Source: Candidatus Saccharimonadota bacterium
GTDB taxonomy: Bacteria > Patescibacteriota > Saccharimonadia > Saccharimonadales > Saccharimonadaceae
Assembly (NCBI GenBank): GCA_905372095.1
Contig: CAJPNK010000005.1
Coordinates: forward strand, 1-26,570
DNA: 26,570 nucleotides
Direction: 5' to 3'
Part shown: positions 14,370-22,709 of the stretch, one piece after another
Layout: every line of letters begins with the position of its first letter
Numbering within the stretch: the first letter of the stretch is position 1
The notes under the pieces: generated by a model
Databases searched by the model: none
Seen by the model: the letters and a program-made list of their open reading frames with translations, nothing else
What the model was told of the DNA's origin: nothing
Position numbers and translations under genes: made by a program

Positions 14370-15320
14370 ATGTTTGGTATGAGATCGAAAAAATCTAAAT
14401 CACGCCGCGCCGCACAGCCTGTGCGGCGCCGTGCTGTGGTTGATGATAGCTCGCCTAGTGCGGGAACACTATTTCGGCGTAATCGTACCTTGACTGGCAG
14501 CCTCATTTCCTCGGTGCCTAGCCCTAATGAACAATCGGCTAGCTTGCAATCACCGCGCGTGCAGGCGCACAATCTAAAGCGCAAACGCCGCTCTATCCGA
14601 TTAGCGTTGATTAGCGCATTAGTGCTAATTGCTGGTTTGGGGTGGCTGCTTACTCAGATTATTGTCGAGCCGAAAGTGCAAATTGTCGGCACTAGTAACG
14701 ATTCAGAAGTACAAACTGCCGCCCGCGATTATGCAGCAGCAATTCAAGATTACCTCTCTGCTAATCCCCTCGAGCGGCTGGCTGTAAATATCAATGCTAA
14801 TAATCTTAGCCGAGCCATTCAAAGTAGATGCCCAGAGGTGTCTAGCGTGTCGCCGCCAGCTAAAGGTGCTCTCTGGTCGGCCGATTTTTCGGTTAATTTG
14901 CGCTCGCCAGTGGTTTATTGGCAGTCTGGTAACATGAAAGCTTATGTTGATAGTACAGGTGTAGTATTTGAACGTAATATCCTTGGCACGTCAGTTATCG
15001 CCGTCGAGGATCAAACTGGAATTCGTGCAAGCGTTGGTAATTCAGTAATTAGCGGCCGTTTCCTACAGTTTATCGGTAAGGTTGTGGGACATTTCAAAGA
15101 AAACAATTTTACTGTTAATAAAATGATTCTGCCAGCTAGTACTACTCGTCAGGTGCTAGTCAGCCTCGACGGGGTGGGGTATTCGATTAAAATGACAGTT
15201 GACCGCCCAGCGGCTGGCCAAGTCGAAGACGCGGTGCGTGCCATCCGCTATTTAACGAACAGAGGAATAATTGCAGAGTATATTGATGTGCGGGTGAGTA
15301 GGCGTGCTTTTTATAAATGA
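14370..15320 (+). CDS. ftsQ: Divisome protein FtsQ/DivIB
   Basis: From the ATG at 14370 the product is 316 residues; an ATG at 14304 in frame lies inside murG and upstream of the promoter, so it is unlikely, while an ATG at 14379 is also possible. A long basic cytoplasmic tail (about 1-72, many Arg/Lys and Ser) leads to one membrane segment at about 75-95 (LALISALVLIAGLGWLLTQI). The POTRA-like region starts at VEPKVQIVGTSN. The C-terminus IIAEYIDVRVSRRAFYK closely follows the FtsQ ending (YIDVR...R.AYK). FtsQ links FtsL/FtsB to the divisome on the outer face of the membrane. It closes the cluster; no ftsA or ftsZ follows. Confidence 0.9.
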   Translation: MFGMRSKKSKSRRAAQPVRRRAVVDDSSPSAGTLFRRNRTLTGSLISSVPSPNEQSASLQSPRVQAHNLKRKRRSIRLALISALVLIAGLGWLLTQIIVEPKVQIVGTSNDSEVQTAARDYAAAIQDYLSANPLERLAVNINANNLSRAIQSRCPEVSSVSPPAKGALWSADFSVNLRSPVVYWQSGNMKAYVDSTGVVFERNILGTSVIAVEDQTGIRASVGNSVISGRFLQFIGKVVGHFKENNFTVNKMILPASTTRQVLVSLDGVGYSIKMTVDRPAAGQVEDAVRAIRYLTNRGIIAEYIDVRVSRRAFYK

Positions 15321-16162
15321 GAAAGAGGCTTTAGATAGAAGTCTGCCCCTGCACTGGTGGGCTATGTTCTACTTTTGTTCCATTAAACAGCTAAATAGGC
15401 TAGGTGAAAAACTATATTAAAATATTGAAAATACAAAAAGTCAAATAAAGCAGGCGAGGCGGGAAAAGTAGTAGGGGACAATATTTTTGAAAAAAATGCA
15501 AATTTATTCTCGTAGCGCTGAGATTTTTTCTGTGGATAACTTAAGTCTATAAACATGTGCTAATTACTACAATTTAAATTTCGAGTTTGTTTTCGAGTGT
15601 GTGGACTTATATTTATATAACTGCTGGTTGGCGGTATTTTTATATAGCGAATAAATATAAAAGTAAAAGATGACTCTAGTAGCGTGACTAAAGCTCCCCA
15701 TTTATAGACCAAGATTAATAAGCTGCGGCTTGTATCAAGTAAAACCGTTGTTTGCGAGCGTATGATTAATCATCTCGCCAACATAGATTATAAGACGTAA
15801 AACGGACATTGTGCGACGTTAAAACTATCTACGAAACATGATTACTCCATCGTCTTTTTTCAAGATAAATTTATGTAGTTTGTAAACTTTTGGAGGTATC
15901 GGCGGCGATTAATTATGCTACCGCCCTGTTTGGGTCTGCCGGTATATTTATTTATGTTCTAAATCTATATTTGCCATGTTCCATGTTTTTATTGCTATGA
16001 GCTGTTGATGGCTTTTGGCGCGCTAATTTGTGTTATTGATTATGGTTTGGGCTTTGATCGCTAAAGGTAGTGTTTTATGAATCTATGAAATGTTGGCAAT
16101 TGTTAGATAATTATTCTGGCATGACTTTAAGAAACCTGCGGATAATTAGTTCGCTTTTTGTT
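15321..16162. other. AT-rich intergenic stretch after the division cluster, no gene recognised
   Basis: About 840 bases are visibly richer in A and T than the flanking genes and carry no open frame with convincing coding character or start signal on either strand. Recognisable items are a perfect DnaA-box sequence (TTATCCACA on the minus strand, 15531-15539), a TGGAGGT at about 15892 leading only to a 15-codon frame at too large a distance, and a short GGCGG/CCGCC hairpin (15901-15905 with 15921-15925). It may be a decayed insertion, hold unrecognised small RNAs, or be spacer. Confidence 0.6.
15531..15539 (-). other. Single DnaA-box-like 9-mer
   Basis: TTATCCACA on the minus strand matches the consensus DnaA box exactly. 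Only one perfect copy was noticed in the AT-rich stretch, so it is not evidence of an origin by itself. Confidence 0.3.
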
Positions 16163-16663
16163 CTATAGTTTTTCGAGAGTTGATTCTTTAAGAGCGCGGG
16201 CGACCTCTCGCTTGATGATTTCACTATTCCACTCATCCTCCTTAAACCGCAGCAGGGGCATATTTGCATTGCTTATAATTGAGTTAACGAAAATGTCGCG
16301 CTTTTGGCGGTCAGGACGATCATGGGTGTTGTCGTCAAGTTCAATAGCTATGAGCGGTTTCATATTATTGGTGCAAATAAGAAAATCCACTGATTTGCCG
16401 TTGATTCTTGAAAATGCCCTGCTCCAGTTCTGTCCGTAAACCTTATGATCTAAAAACATGCTTAAGTGAGCTTGCGGGATGATTACGCAGCCGCTTATTG
16501 CTTCAAGCAGGGTTTTATAGAATATTAGCTCGTGCTGTGTCATTGCGCAGGCTTTTTTAGCGTATACGTATTCTCTCTTTGGTTTTTTGGCGATATTATT
16601 ATTTGTTTTTACTCCGATTGCTACTAAGGCAAAAATTATGATTATGACAAATAGTACTTCCAT
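16163..16663 (-). CDS. Membrane-anchored DUF2726 protein, PD-(D/E)XK nuclease-like
   Basis: The 166-residue protein begins with a membrane segment (MEVLFVIIIIFALVAIGV) and a short basic linker. The globular part matches DUF2726: MTQHELIFYKTLLEAI, VIIPQAHLSMFL, then INGKSVDFLICTNNMKPLIAIELDDNTHDRPDRQKRD and ANMPLLRF. D93 and the E108-L-D110 triplet sit where restriction-endonuclease-like folds place their metal ligands; D115, R116 and the following RQKRD are also conserved in this family. Catalysis has not, to my knowledge, been shown for DUF2726. It stands alone on the minus strand next to the AT-rich stretch. A TATACT box lies 7 bases before the ATG, so it may be leaderless. Confidence 0.8.
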   Translation of the reverse strand: MEVLFVIIIIFALVAIGVKTNNNIAKKPKREYVYAKKACAMTQHELIFYKTLLEAISGCVIIPQAHLSMFLDHKVYGQNWSRAFSRINGKSVDFLICTNNMKPLIAIELDDNTHDRPDRQKRDIFVNSIISNANMPLLRFKEDEWNSEIIKREVARALKESTLEKL

Positions 16664-16670
16664 TAATGTA

Positions 16671-16676
16671 AGTATA
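16671..16676 (-). promoter_or_regulatory. -10 box (TATACT), probable leaderless start of the DUF2726 gene
   Basis: On the minus strand TATACT ends 7 bases before the ATG at 16663-16661; no Shine-Dalgarno sequence is visible. Confidence 0.5.
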
Positions 16677-16883
16677 GCATGATCTTTTCTATGAGGTTTT
16701 TACCGTCGTGCTCTATCTTGGGGTTCGCAGATGTAGTGATGGTGTCTCAGGGTTCTTAATTGCTAGGGCGATTGCTCTAAATGTTTAGAAGCTATAAGCT
16801 ATATTGTTGTCTGGAGTATGTTGTGATATGTTTATAAGCGGATTGGATAGTTAAATTAATTAAAGATATCTAGGAAAATAACA

Positions 16884-17855
16884 ATGGCTATAAAAAAGTT
16901 TGGACAAATACAACAGAAAGAGAGCAAGAATAAGACCTCTACTAAGAAGTATAAGCGTGGCTGGCTTATCTTTGGCGGAGTTGTCATTACTCTTGCTGTT
17001 ATAGGACATGCCAGCAATGTAATGGAACAGTCTCGCCTTGAGAAGGACAATGTTCCTATCGTTATTTCCAATGTGGACGAAAACATTAAGCTTGATTACC
17101 ACACCGACAAGCGCGAAATTTCTGCTAAAATATCAGGAGTCAGCTTACTTGCCGAGGTAAAGGTAGCTAACGGTAAAACTAGCATACACGGGCATAAAAA
17201 TTCGGCTGGTGACATTAAGTATGAAATCAAAGACATAAAAGAGGGCGACAGCGATATTTCTATATCCGTCGTCGATGGCAAACGTCACGGCGATAAAATC
17301 ATCAAGATTCACCGCCAAACGAAAGCTGATTATGACAAACAAGAACTAGAAAAAGTTCTCAAGCGCGCCGAGGAATCGGTTAAAAAAGCCGAGCAGAAAT
17401 CGAACGATGAGAATATCTCCCGCGCCAAGTCGGATGTCAATAAATTACCAGAGGATAAACGCGGACAATTCTCTGAGCGTATTGCCAAATTAGAAAAAGC
17501 CAAGCAGGAAGAAAAAGAACGCGCTGAAAAAGCTAAAAAAGAAGCGGAAGAGAAGAAAAAACAAGAGGAGGCAGCGGCTGCCGCAGCTAAAGCTCGGCAG
17601 CAACAGCAGCAAGCGCGACCGCAGCCTGCACCTCGCCAAGTTGCCCCTATTCCTGCCGCTCCGCAACCAGCTCCAACAACTCCTCCACGCCCACGCCCAG
17701 CAACACCTACACCCGCTCCCTCGGCAGAATTACATTTTAGTAGCTGCAAAGAAGCGCGTGCTGCCGGCTATAGCCATATGCGCCGCGGCGAACCGGGGTA
17801 TTCGCCGCATCTTGATAGAGACGGTGACGGCATAGCTTGCGATAAGCATAAGTAA
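16884..17855 (+). CDS. Surface protein with C-terminal Excalibur calcium-binding domain
   Basis: The 323-residue protein has a lysine-rich cytoplasmic N-terminus, one membrane segment at about 26-43 (WLIFGGVVITLAVIG), and an extracellular region. Residues about 55-140 look like a small beta domain (repeated YEIKDIKEGDSDISISVV-type strands, Ig-like in feel). Residues about 145-235 form a highly charged Lys/Glu coiled coil that runs into Ala and Gln tracts, and about 240-285 is a Pro/Ala-rich linker, likely a wall-spanning stalk. The last 40 residues are an Excalibur domain: F-SSCKEARAAGYSHMRRGEP with GYSPHLDRDGDGIACD, where DRDGDG is the EF-hand-like loop. AGGA lies 8 bases before the ATG. Excalibur modules often accompany surface nucleases; none is fused here. 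Confidence 0.88.
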   Translation: MAIKKFGQIQQKESKNKTSTKKYKRGWLIFGGVVITLAVIGHASNVMEQSRLEKDNVPIVISNVDENIKLDYHTDKREISAKISGVSLLAEVKVANGKTSIHGHKNSAGDIKYEIKDIKEGDSDISISVVDGKRHGDKIIKIHRQTKADYDKQELEKVLKRAEESVKKAEQKSNDENISRAKSDVNKLPEDKRGQFSERIAKLEKAKQEEKERAEKAKKEAEEKKKQEEAAAAAAKARQQQQQARPQPAPRQVAPIPAAPQPAPTTPPRPRPATPTPAPSAELHFSSCKEARAAGYSHMRRGEPGYSPHLDRDGDGIACDKHK

Positions 17856-17992
17856 TGAGTATAAGCATACTTCTATTCTTCTTAATACCAGCGTAAGATA
17901 CTAAGCCATTTTATTGCGCGTTATAGTTCCCTAACAATTTAGATCTTCTTATCCTTAATATCTTTTTTATACCGCAAAAACAAACCCCCGTC

Positions 17993-18457
17993 CTATTTCA
18001 TGCAGCTGAAATAGAAGCCGTTTTTTGCCAAGAGGCTCTGTAGGCCTGGCATTTTCTGGGGCGCTAGTGTTTGTAATTGCGTTGCGCCGTGTAATGCTGT
18101 TTCAGTCTCGACTAGTTGTAATAATCGCGTACCAACTTTTCGGCGGCGGTATTTTTCTCGCGTAACAACTAATTCTAAGAAGGCCAGGCTAGGATCTTTC
18201 GGGCTTTGGTTGTATACAATTATGCCAACTGGTTTGATGGTATTGCTGCTTTCATCGATGTATCTGGCCAGTGCAGCGGCGCACTCACCCAAGTATAAAC
18301 GCTGCGTTAGGTCGGTAGCTGCTTCCATGAAAGCATCTCGGCCTAGTATGTCTGAAATTGGGCCGCAGATACTGGGCTTGCATAATAGATCAATAATCTC
18401 GCCAACTTGAGCGTCATGAGCATGCGGCGTGGTGGCTATTTCTAACGGTAGAGGCAT
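17993..18457 (-). CDS. GNAT-family N-acetyltransferase
   Basis: The 154-residue protein shows the GNAT fold: helix 1 and 2 at about 15-60, a central strand (VGIIVYNQSP), and motif A in LELVVTREKYRRRKVGTRLLQLVETE, where RRRKVGT is the acetyl-CoA pyrophosphate-binding loop (Q/R-x-x-G-x-G/A pattern, slightly degenerate). GATQLQTLAPQ and LAKNGFYF near the end fit strand 6 and motif B. The substrate is unknown. It starts 12 bases after the stop of the large ATPase gene on the same strand, so it is probably the second gene of that unit. Confidence 0.85.
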   Translation of the reverse strand: MPLPLEIATTPHAHDAQVGEIIDLLCKPSICGPISDILGRDAFMEAATDLTQRLYLGECAAALARYIDESSNTIKPVGIIVYNQSPKDPSLAFLELVVTREKYRRRKVGTRLLQLVETETALHGATQLQTLAPQKMPGLQSLLAKNGFYFSCMK

Positions 18458-18469
18458 AGCAATAGTTGA

Positions 18470-21247
18470 TTACGAATTGGAAGTAGCTGCCGCTGGAGTT
18501 TTGCGCCGGCGGCTGCGAGTGCGTTTGCGTTTTGGCTTGTCGCTAGTAGCTGTGTCTACTTTCTCTGTTTCTTCATTGGTGGCAGGTTTAGCTGCTGCAT
18601 TTGTTTTTGCGGCGTCATTATCCTTTGCGGCCTTCGAGGTGTCTTTATTATTTTGACCGTGGTCTATTTGTAGCAAACCAACAGCGCCCTTGTCAAGTTT
18701 GACCGATGGCTGTTTGGCAATTGGTTGGGTCTGGTCTTGCGGTTGCTTAGCGGCTTGGCGCGCGGTGCGATCGGCGGCTCGCTGTTCGGGTGTTTTTGGC
18801 GGCGTATAGGCAGGACCAGGTTTTTTGACGACTAGATTTTCTGGCGGTAGGATTCGATTGGCTATATCGGCTTCAATATCGCTGCGGTTGCGGCTATAAT
18901 TTTCGCGCGTCCACTGAATGATACGGCCGGTGTTGTCGTCCTGGGCGACGGGTAGGTTGAGTGTCTTGGCGCTGAAAGCCGGCGCTTTCTCGCCGTTGAT
19001 AACCATGTTGATGATAAAGTTACGATTGTGCATCTGTAGTAAGTCATTTGGCTCGAACTGTGGTTCAAATTGCTTGGCGAGAATCGGACTATCATCAGCA
19101 GAAACACGGAAGCTAATTACGGTACCGACGTTGCCAAAGACTGCATCGCGAACAGTTTCTTCCATCTGGCTGATGTACTGGTTAGCGACAGTCAGGTTAA
19201 GACCGTATTTGCGTGCTTCCGACAAGATAGTGGCGAATGAATCAGTAGCGAAGTTTTGGAACTCGTCGACGTATAGATAGAATGGGCGGCGGTCTTTGAT
19301 ATCAGGGATATCGGAACGGCTCATGGCAGCTAGCTGGATTTTGGTGACCAGGAAGGAGCCGAGAATGCCAGCGTTATCCTCGCCGATGAGGCCCTTGCTC
19401 AAATTGACGACGAGAATCTTACCCTCATCCATAATTTGGCGAATGTTAAAAGTCGATTTCGGTTGGCCGATAATGTTGCGGATAACTGGATTAGCGGTAA
19501 AGGCGCCGACTTTGTTGAGGACTGGCGCGATGGCCTCGGCTTGGAATTTATCAGTCCAGCTGGCGAACTCGACGTTCCAAAATTGCAGCACTACCGTATC
19601 TTTGCAATAACTGAGAGTGTCTTTGCGGAACTTTTTGTCGGTAAGCATGCGAGTAATATCGAGCATGGTAGTCTCGGGCCGATCGAGCAGCGCTAGGATG
19701 GTGTAACGCAAAATATACTCGAGTCGTGGCCCCCAAGAGTCGCCGAACATACGCTTCAGCACGCCGATAACTTCTGATGAGATATTAGTTTTTTGCGACG
19801 GATTGGTGACCTCTAGCGGGTTGAAACCGAGCGGATACTGCGTATCGGCCGGGTTAAAGTAAACAACATCCTGCAGGCGCGAGCCTGGGATGAAGCGCAT
19901 GTTATTGATAGCAAAGTCGCCGTGCGGATCAATGATAGCATAGCCTTGCCCGTGGAAAATATCGCTGAGGGCAAATAACTCCAGCAAACCGCTCTTCCCT
20001 GCTCCCGTCTGGCCGATGATGTAAACATGGCGCGAGCGGTCGTAGCGCAGCATACCGAATTGATGGTTGATACCGCGAAAATTAGTCATGCCAAAGGCCG
20101 AGATATTCTCATCATGCGCTGGGTCGCCAGTTAGGACTGGCAGCTTCGGCGGCGGTTCGGCGGTTTTGGTGCTAGCCCAGACAATGTTCGGCGTTTCGAC
20201 GTTAGTATGCGGTAAATGATAAACGCTGGCGACTTCCTCAATATTCATCAGATAACCGCGGTCGGCAAAGAGACGGGTCTTGTACTTGGCGAGTGCTTCT
20301 TTGGCGAAGCTATCATTCGACATCTTGAAGCCGTTGAGGTTAGTTGAATTAAACTGCTTGAAGGTACCGATGATACCTTGCATGCGTAATTTGGCGTCGC
20401 TAGTGCGCTCGCCTAGGTAAGCAATGCGGACTTTGACTTGATAGCCGAGTTTGGTCGCCTTTTTTTCAGCTTCAGATATGCGGGTTTTGTCGCGTTCTGA
20501 CAATTCTGGACCGCCGCTAGCGCCTGCTTGCTCGGGCGGTTGCCACAGAGCAGAAAATAGGCCGGCAATCCACTTGCCTATGCCGTCGGTGCCGAATAGG
20601 TTGAAACCGCCTGCTTTGACCGATTGAATCCAAGCGTCGGCTTCTTTGTGCCAGCTGTCAGCGACCGGGCGCACTAGCATCTGTATCCAAATTTCTTCGT
20701 CGGTATCTTCGAGCTTGGCGAGCGTGCCGGTGATGCCAGCTAGCGGGTCGACTTCAAAACTCTGAAAGGTTTTGATCGGTAAAAATTCCTTGTCGGTTAA
20801 GGTAACTTCTGAAGTATAGACTACGCTGTGGTGGCGTTCGTGAGCGACATAATCTTCTTCGGCCTTATGGATTTGTACTTGCGGGTATTGGGCGTAAATC
20901 TGCCCTTCGACGAAGCTTTGCAGCGATTTCGGCGTCCAAACGTAGAATTGAATCCGTCCGCCCACCGAGGCAATCTCGAAGCTTAGGTGCTCCTGATAGC
21001 CATTGTTAGCTTTCAGCTCGCGGGCATCGCGCAAAATACCATGGAGGCTAGCGAACATTTGCTCGGCGGCCAGCTCAGACTTATCGTTAGTCTTTGGAAT
21101 TTCGAGGGTTAACAAGACGCTCTCAACGTTCTTTATTACATCAATACTGCGATAATTGCGCCAAGTTAGATATAACAGCACAATAACCAACGGCCCCCAG
21201 ACATACCATTGCAACAATAGAGCAATAACAGAAGTGATAAATGACAT
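18470..21247 (-). CDS. VirD4/TraG-type membrane-associated P-loop ATPase (conjugation/type IV secretion-like)
   Basis: The 925-residue protein starts with a hydrophobic membrane region (about 1-28). Residues about 30-390 form an alpha/beta N-terminal domain typical of large CPR proteins of this class, with a flexible linker near 240-260. The motor domain begins at about 400: Walker A GQTGAGKS at 412-419, IIDPHGDFA soon after, and Walker B YLYVDEFQNF with D661 and E662; ATILSEARKYGLNLTVANQY is the HerA/VirB4/TraG sensor region. The C-terminal 120 residues are low complexity and end in a Lys/Arg-rich patch (KPKRKRTRSRRRK). Related enzymes pump DNA or protein across membranes; CPR bacteria use type IV pili and DNA uptake, so a DNA-transfer role is plausible but inferred. 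GNAT follows. Confidence 0.85.
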   Translation of the reverse strand: MSFITSVIALLLQWYVWGPLVIVLLYLTWRNYRSIDVIKNVESVLLTLEIPKTNDKSELAAEQMFASLHGILRDARELKANNGYQEHLSFEIASVGGRIQFYVWTPKSLQSFVEGQIYAQYPQVQIHKAEEDYVAHERHHSVVYTSEVTLTDKEFLPIKTFQSFEVDPLAGITGTLAKLEDTDEEIWIQMLVRPVADSWHKEADAWIQSVKAGGFNLFGTDGIGKWIAGLFSALWQPPEQAGASGGPELSERDKTRISEAEKKATKLGYQVKVRIAYLGERTSDAKLRMQGIIGTFKQFNSTNLNGFKMSNDSFAKEALAKYKTRLFADRGYLMNIEEVASVYHLPHTNVETPNIVWASTKTAEPPPKLPVLTGDPAHDENISAFGMTNFRGINHQFGMLRYDRSRHVYIIGQTGAGKSGLLELFALSDIFHGQGYAIIDPHGDFAINNMRFIPGSRLQDVVYFNPADTQYPLGFNPLEVTNPSQKTNISSEVIGVLKRMFGDSWGPRLEYILRYTILALLDRPETTMLDITRMLTDKKFRKDTLSYCKDTVVLQFWNVEFASWTDKFQAEAIAPVLNKVGAFTANPVIRNIIGQPKSTFNIRQIMDEGKILVVNLSKGLIGEDNAGILGSFLVTKIQLAAMSRSDIPDIKDRRPFYLYVDEFQNFATDSFATILSEARKYGLNLTVANQYISQMEETVRDAVFGNVGTVISFRVSADDSPILAKQFEPQFEPNDLLQMHNRNFIINMVINGEKAPAFSAKTLNLPVAQDDNTGRIIQWTRENYSRNRSDIEADIANRILPPENLVVKKPGPAYTPPKTPEQRAADRTARQAAKQPQDQTQPIAKQPSVKLDKGAVGLLQIDHGQNNKDTSKAAKDNDAAKTNAAAKPATNEETEKVDTATSDKPKRKRTRSRRRKTPAAATSNS

Positions 21248-21259
21248 AGCTATACTTTC

Positions 21260-21288
21260 ATTATATCATACCTCTGTTATTTTTGCAA
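21260..21288 (-). promoter_or_regulatory. Promoter of the TraG-like ATPase unit
   Basis: On the minus strand TTGCAA (21288-21283), 17 bases, then TATAAT (21265-21260) preceded by TGA, so the -10 is also extended. The expected start leaves about 5 bases before the ATG at 21247; no Shine-Dalgarno sequence is visible. Confidence 0.7.
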
Positions 21289-21312
21289 GATTAAGCGGAA
21301 TCCGCAGATAGA

Positions 21313-22368
21313 TTATTGCTGTGGTTCGGCGATGGTGTAAGTCGCTTTGGCGACGCGCTTGAACATCGATTTGCTTTGCAGATTGAGCAGAATAGTTGTT
21401 TCTTTGACTTGGCGGCTCTTGAGTACGCGCCTGACAATTTCGTCGCGGTGAAGCGGCTCGCCCGCCTTGCGCAAAATGTCGGCGATGATGTCTGAAACTG
21501 TGCCTTTGCTATAGCCCCAGCTGTCGAGGGCGTAAATACCGCGGCCGATTAGGACGAAACGTTTGTCTTTGATAAGTTCGTTGTGGATAGCTTGAGTGGT
21601 AACGTTTCTGCGCTTGAAGTCGCTTTCCTTGATGGCTTTAGAAATGTCGGAGAAGTGCATCGGCTTGCCATTGCCTGCCAAAATGACGTAGATTTTATCG
21701 CGGATGTTTTTAGGATTGACGGTCGGCCACTTAGCCAGGCCCCAAACGTCTTTGAGATTGGCTAGTTTTTTGGATAAGCTGGCCAGGCCGCGGATTTGGG
21801 ACGGACTTTCGAAAGTCAACATGCCATGCAAGCTCTCGATGTCGATTGGCTGGCCGTAGTTTTTGATGGTTTTAACAATGCTATCGATGTCGCCGCGGAT
21901 TTTCTTCTCATTACCGTTTTCGGCGATACTGATGCCCTGGTGGTAATTGTCGGTTTCGTTGATTATAACGAAGCGCGGCGACAGCTCGCCAATAAAGGCA
22001 ACGTGAGCTCGGGTATTGTTGGAAGCTTTGTCTTTCGAAAGGCGGTTGGCGACGTCTTGGACGCGGCCGACGCGGCCGTTTTCGGAAAGGTCGCGGATAA
22101 TTAGGCGCTCGGCGTCGTTAATGGCGGGGATTTTGCCGTCGGCGGCAGCGGTTTTGAGGCGGGCTAAGATGGCTTTTTCGAGTTGGCGGACACGTTCGCG
22201 AGTGATGCCGAGCAGTTCGCCGATTTGCTCAAGCGTTTCCCGGCGTTCATATAGGCCGAAACGGCGCGTGATGATTTCGCGTTCGCGTTCTTGGTCTATA
22301 GTCTTAAGAATATCCTCAATCGCTGTCTTGATAGTCTCCACAGCAGGTGTACCGGTAGTTTCGGTCAT
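21313..22368 (-). CDS. Sigma-70 region 4 protein fused to HARE-HTH and winged-helix domains
   Basis: The 351-residue protein has a sigma region 4 at about 28-72 (REREIITRRFGLY with LEQIGELLGITRERVRQLE), the -35-recognition helix-turn-helix, but no sigma region 2 or 3. A middle alpha/beta part (about 80-215) follows. Residues about 221-287 match a HARE-HTH domain (KPMHFSDISKAIKESDF then FVLIGRGIYALDSWGY), the module found in the delta subunit of Firmicutes RNA polymerase. A second winged-helix-like unit occupies about 288-346. Without region 2 it cannot open promoters alone, so a role as RNA polymerase accessory or promoter-specific regulator is inferred. It has a consensus promoter, a leader of about 70 bases and a Shine-Dalgarno (AAGGATAAGGA). 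Confidence 0.85.
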   Translation of the reverse strand: MTETTGTPAVETIKTAIEDILKTIDQEREREIITRRFGLYERRETLEQIGELLGITRERVRQLEKAILARLKTAAADGKIPAINDAERLIIRDLSENGRVGRVQDVANRLSKDKASNNTRAHVAFIGELSPRFVIINETDNYHQGISIAENGNEKKIRGDIDSIVKTIKNYGQPIDIESLHGMLTFESPSQIRGLASLSKKLANLKDVWGLAKWPTVNPKNIRDKIYVILAGNGKPMHFSDISKAIKESDFKRRNVTTQAIHNELIKDKRFVLIGRGIYALDSWGYSKGTVSDIIADILRKAGEPLHRDEIVRRVLKSRQVKETTILLNLQSKSMFKRVAKATYTIAEPQQ

Positions 22369-22443
22369 GCGATCCTTATCCTTTTATCTCCACTCCCCGC
22401 CCCTCGAGAGTGATTTTAGTTTGATATCGTAATTTCGTATCTG

Positions 22444-22472
22444 ATTATAATACATAGTAGTTAGATTGTCAA
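22444..22472 (-). promoter_or_regulatory. Full-consensus sigma-70-type promoter of the sigma4-HARE gene
   Basis: On the minus strand TTGACA (22472-22467), 17 bases, TATAAT (22449-22444): a perfect match to the housekeeping consensus in both boxes and the spacing. The start is expected near 22437, giving a 5' leader of roughly 70 bases. Confidence 0.88.
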
Positions 22473-22508
22473 ATCAAATACTAACTAGTTATATTGTATC
22501 ACAATATA
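22459..22508. promoter_or_regulatory. Two inverted repeats at the sigma4-HARE promoter, operator candidates
   Basis: TAGTTAG (22459-22465) and CTAACTA (22481-22487) flank the -35 box. Immediately upstream on the minus strand, TATATTGT (22490-22497) and ACAATATA (22501-22508) form a perfect 8-bp-arm palindrome around ATC. Both positions suit a repressor or autoregulation site. Confidence 0.45.
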
Positions 22509-22709
22509 GACGCTTATGGTAAATACTTTTTTGCTACTTTTTTTAATAAAGAATAATGTCTAGGCTAACAATAATACCTATTTTTGTCAAAATTTAAGGT
22601 GTTAAGGCGGTATCGATGCTGGTTAATTTAACAGTTTATCACAAAATATAATTGTTTATTGAGCAAAGCTTATTCAAAACACTAGTGAATAATTAGCTGA
22701 TTAAACAGC
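22509..22709. other. AT-rich spacer between the convergently placed hydrolase end and the regulator promoter
   Basis: Together with the promoter area this gene-free gap spans 22369-22709. The part 22509-22709 is AT-rich with homopolymer T runs. A weak hairpin (AGCTG with CAGCT near 22693-22708) at the hydrolase stop may terminate the topA-hydrolase transcript. No gene is recognised. Confidence 0.45.

Noticed and set aside
15531..15539. Replication origin in the AT-rich stretch
   Set aside because: Only one perfect DnaA box was noticed, with no box cluster and no dnaA, dnaN or rpmH nearby.
15915..15962. 15-codon frame behind TGGAGGT in the AT-rich stretch
   Set aside because: The Shine-Dalgarno-like sequence is about 17 bases from the ATG, too far, and the peptide is very short.
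17330..17749. 139-codon minus-strand frame rich in Cys, Gly and Ala
   Set aside because: It is the antisense of the Lys/Glu and Pro/Ala repeats of the Excalibur protein; the odd composition follows from low-complexity codons.
17858..17871. Terminator after the Excalibur gene (AGTAT-AAGC-ATACT)
   Set aside because: A 5-bp A/T-rich stem followed by mixed pyrimidines; too weak to list as a feature, although it sits just after the stop.
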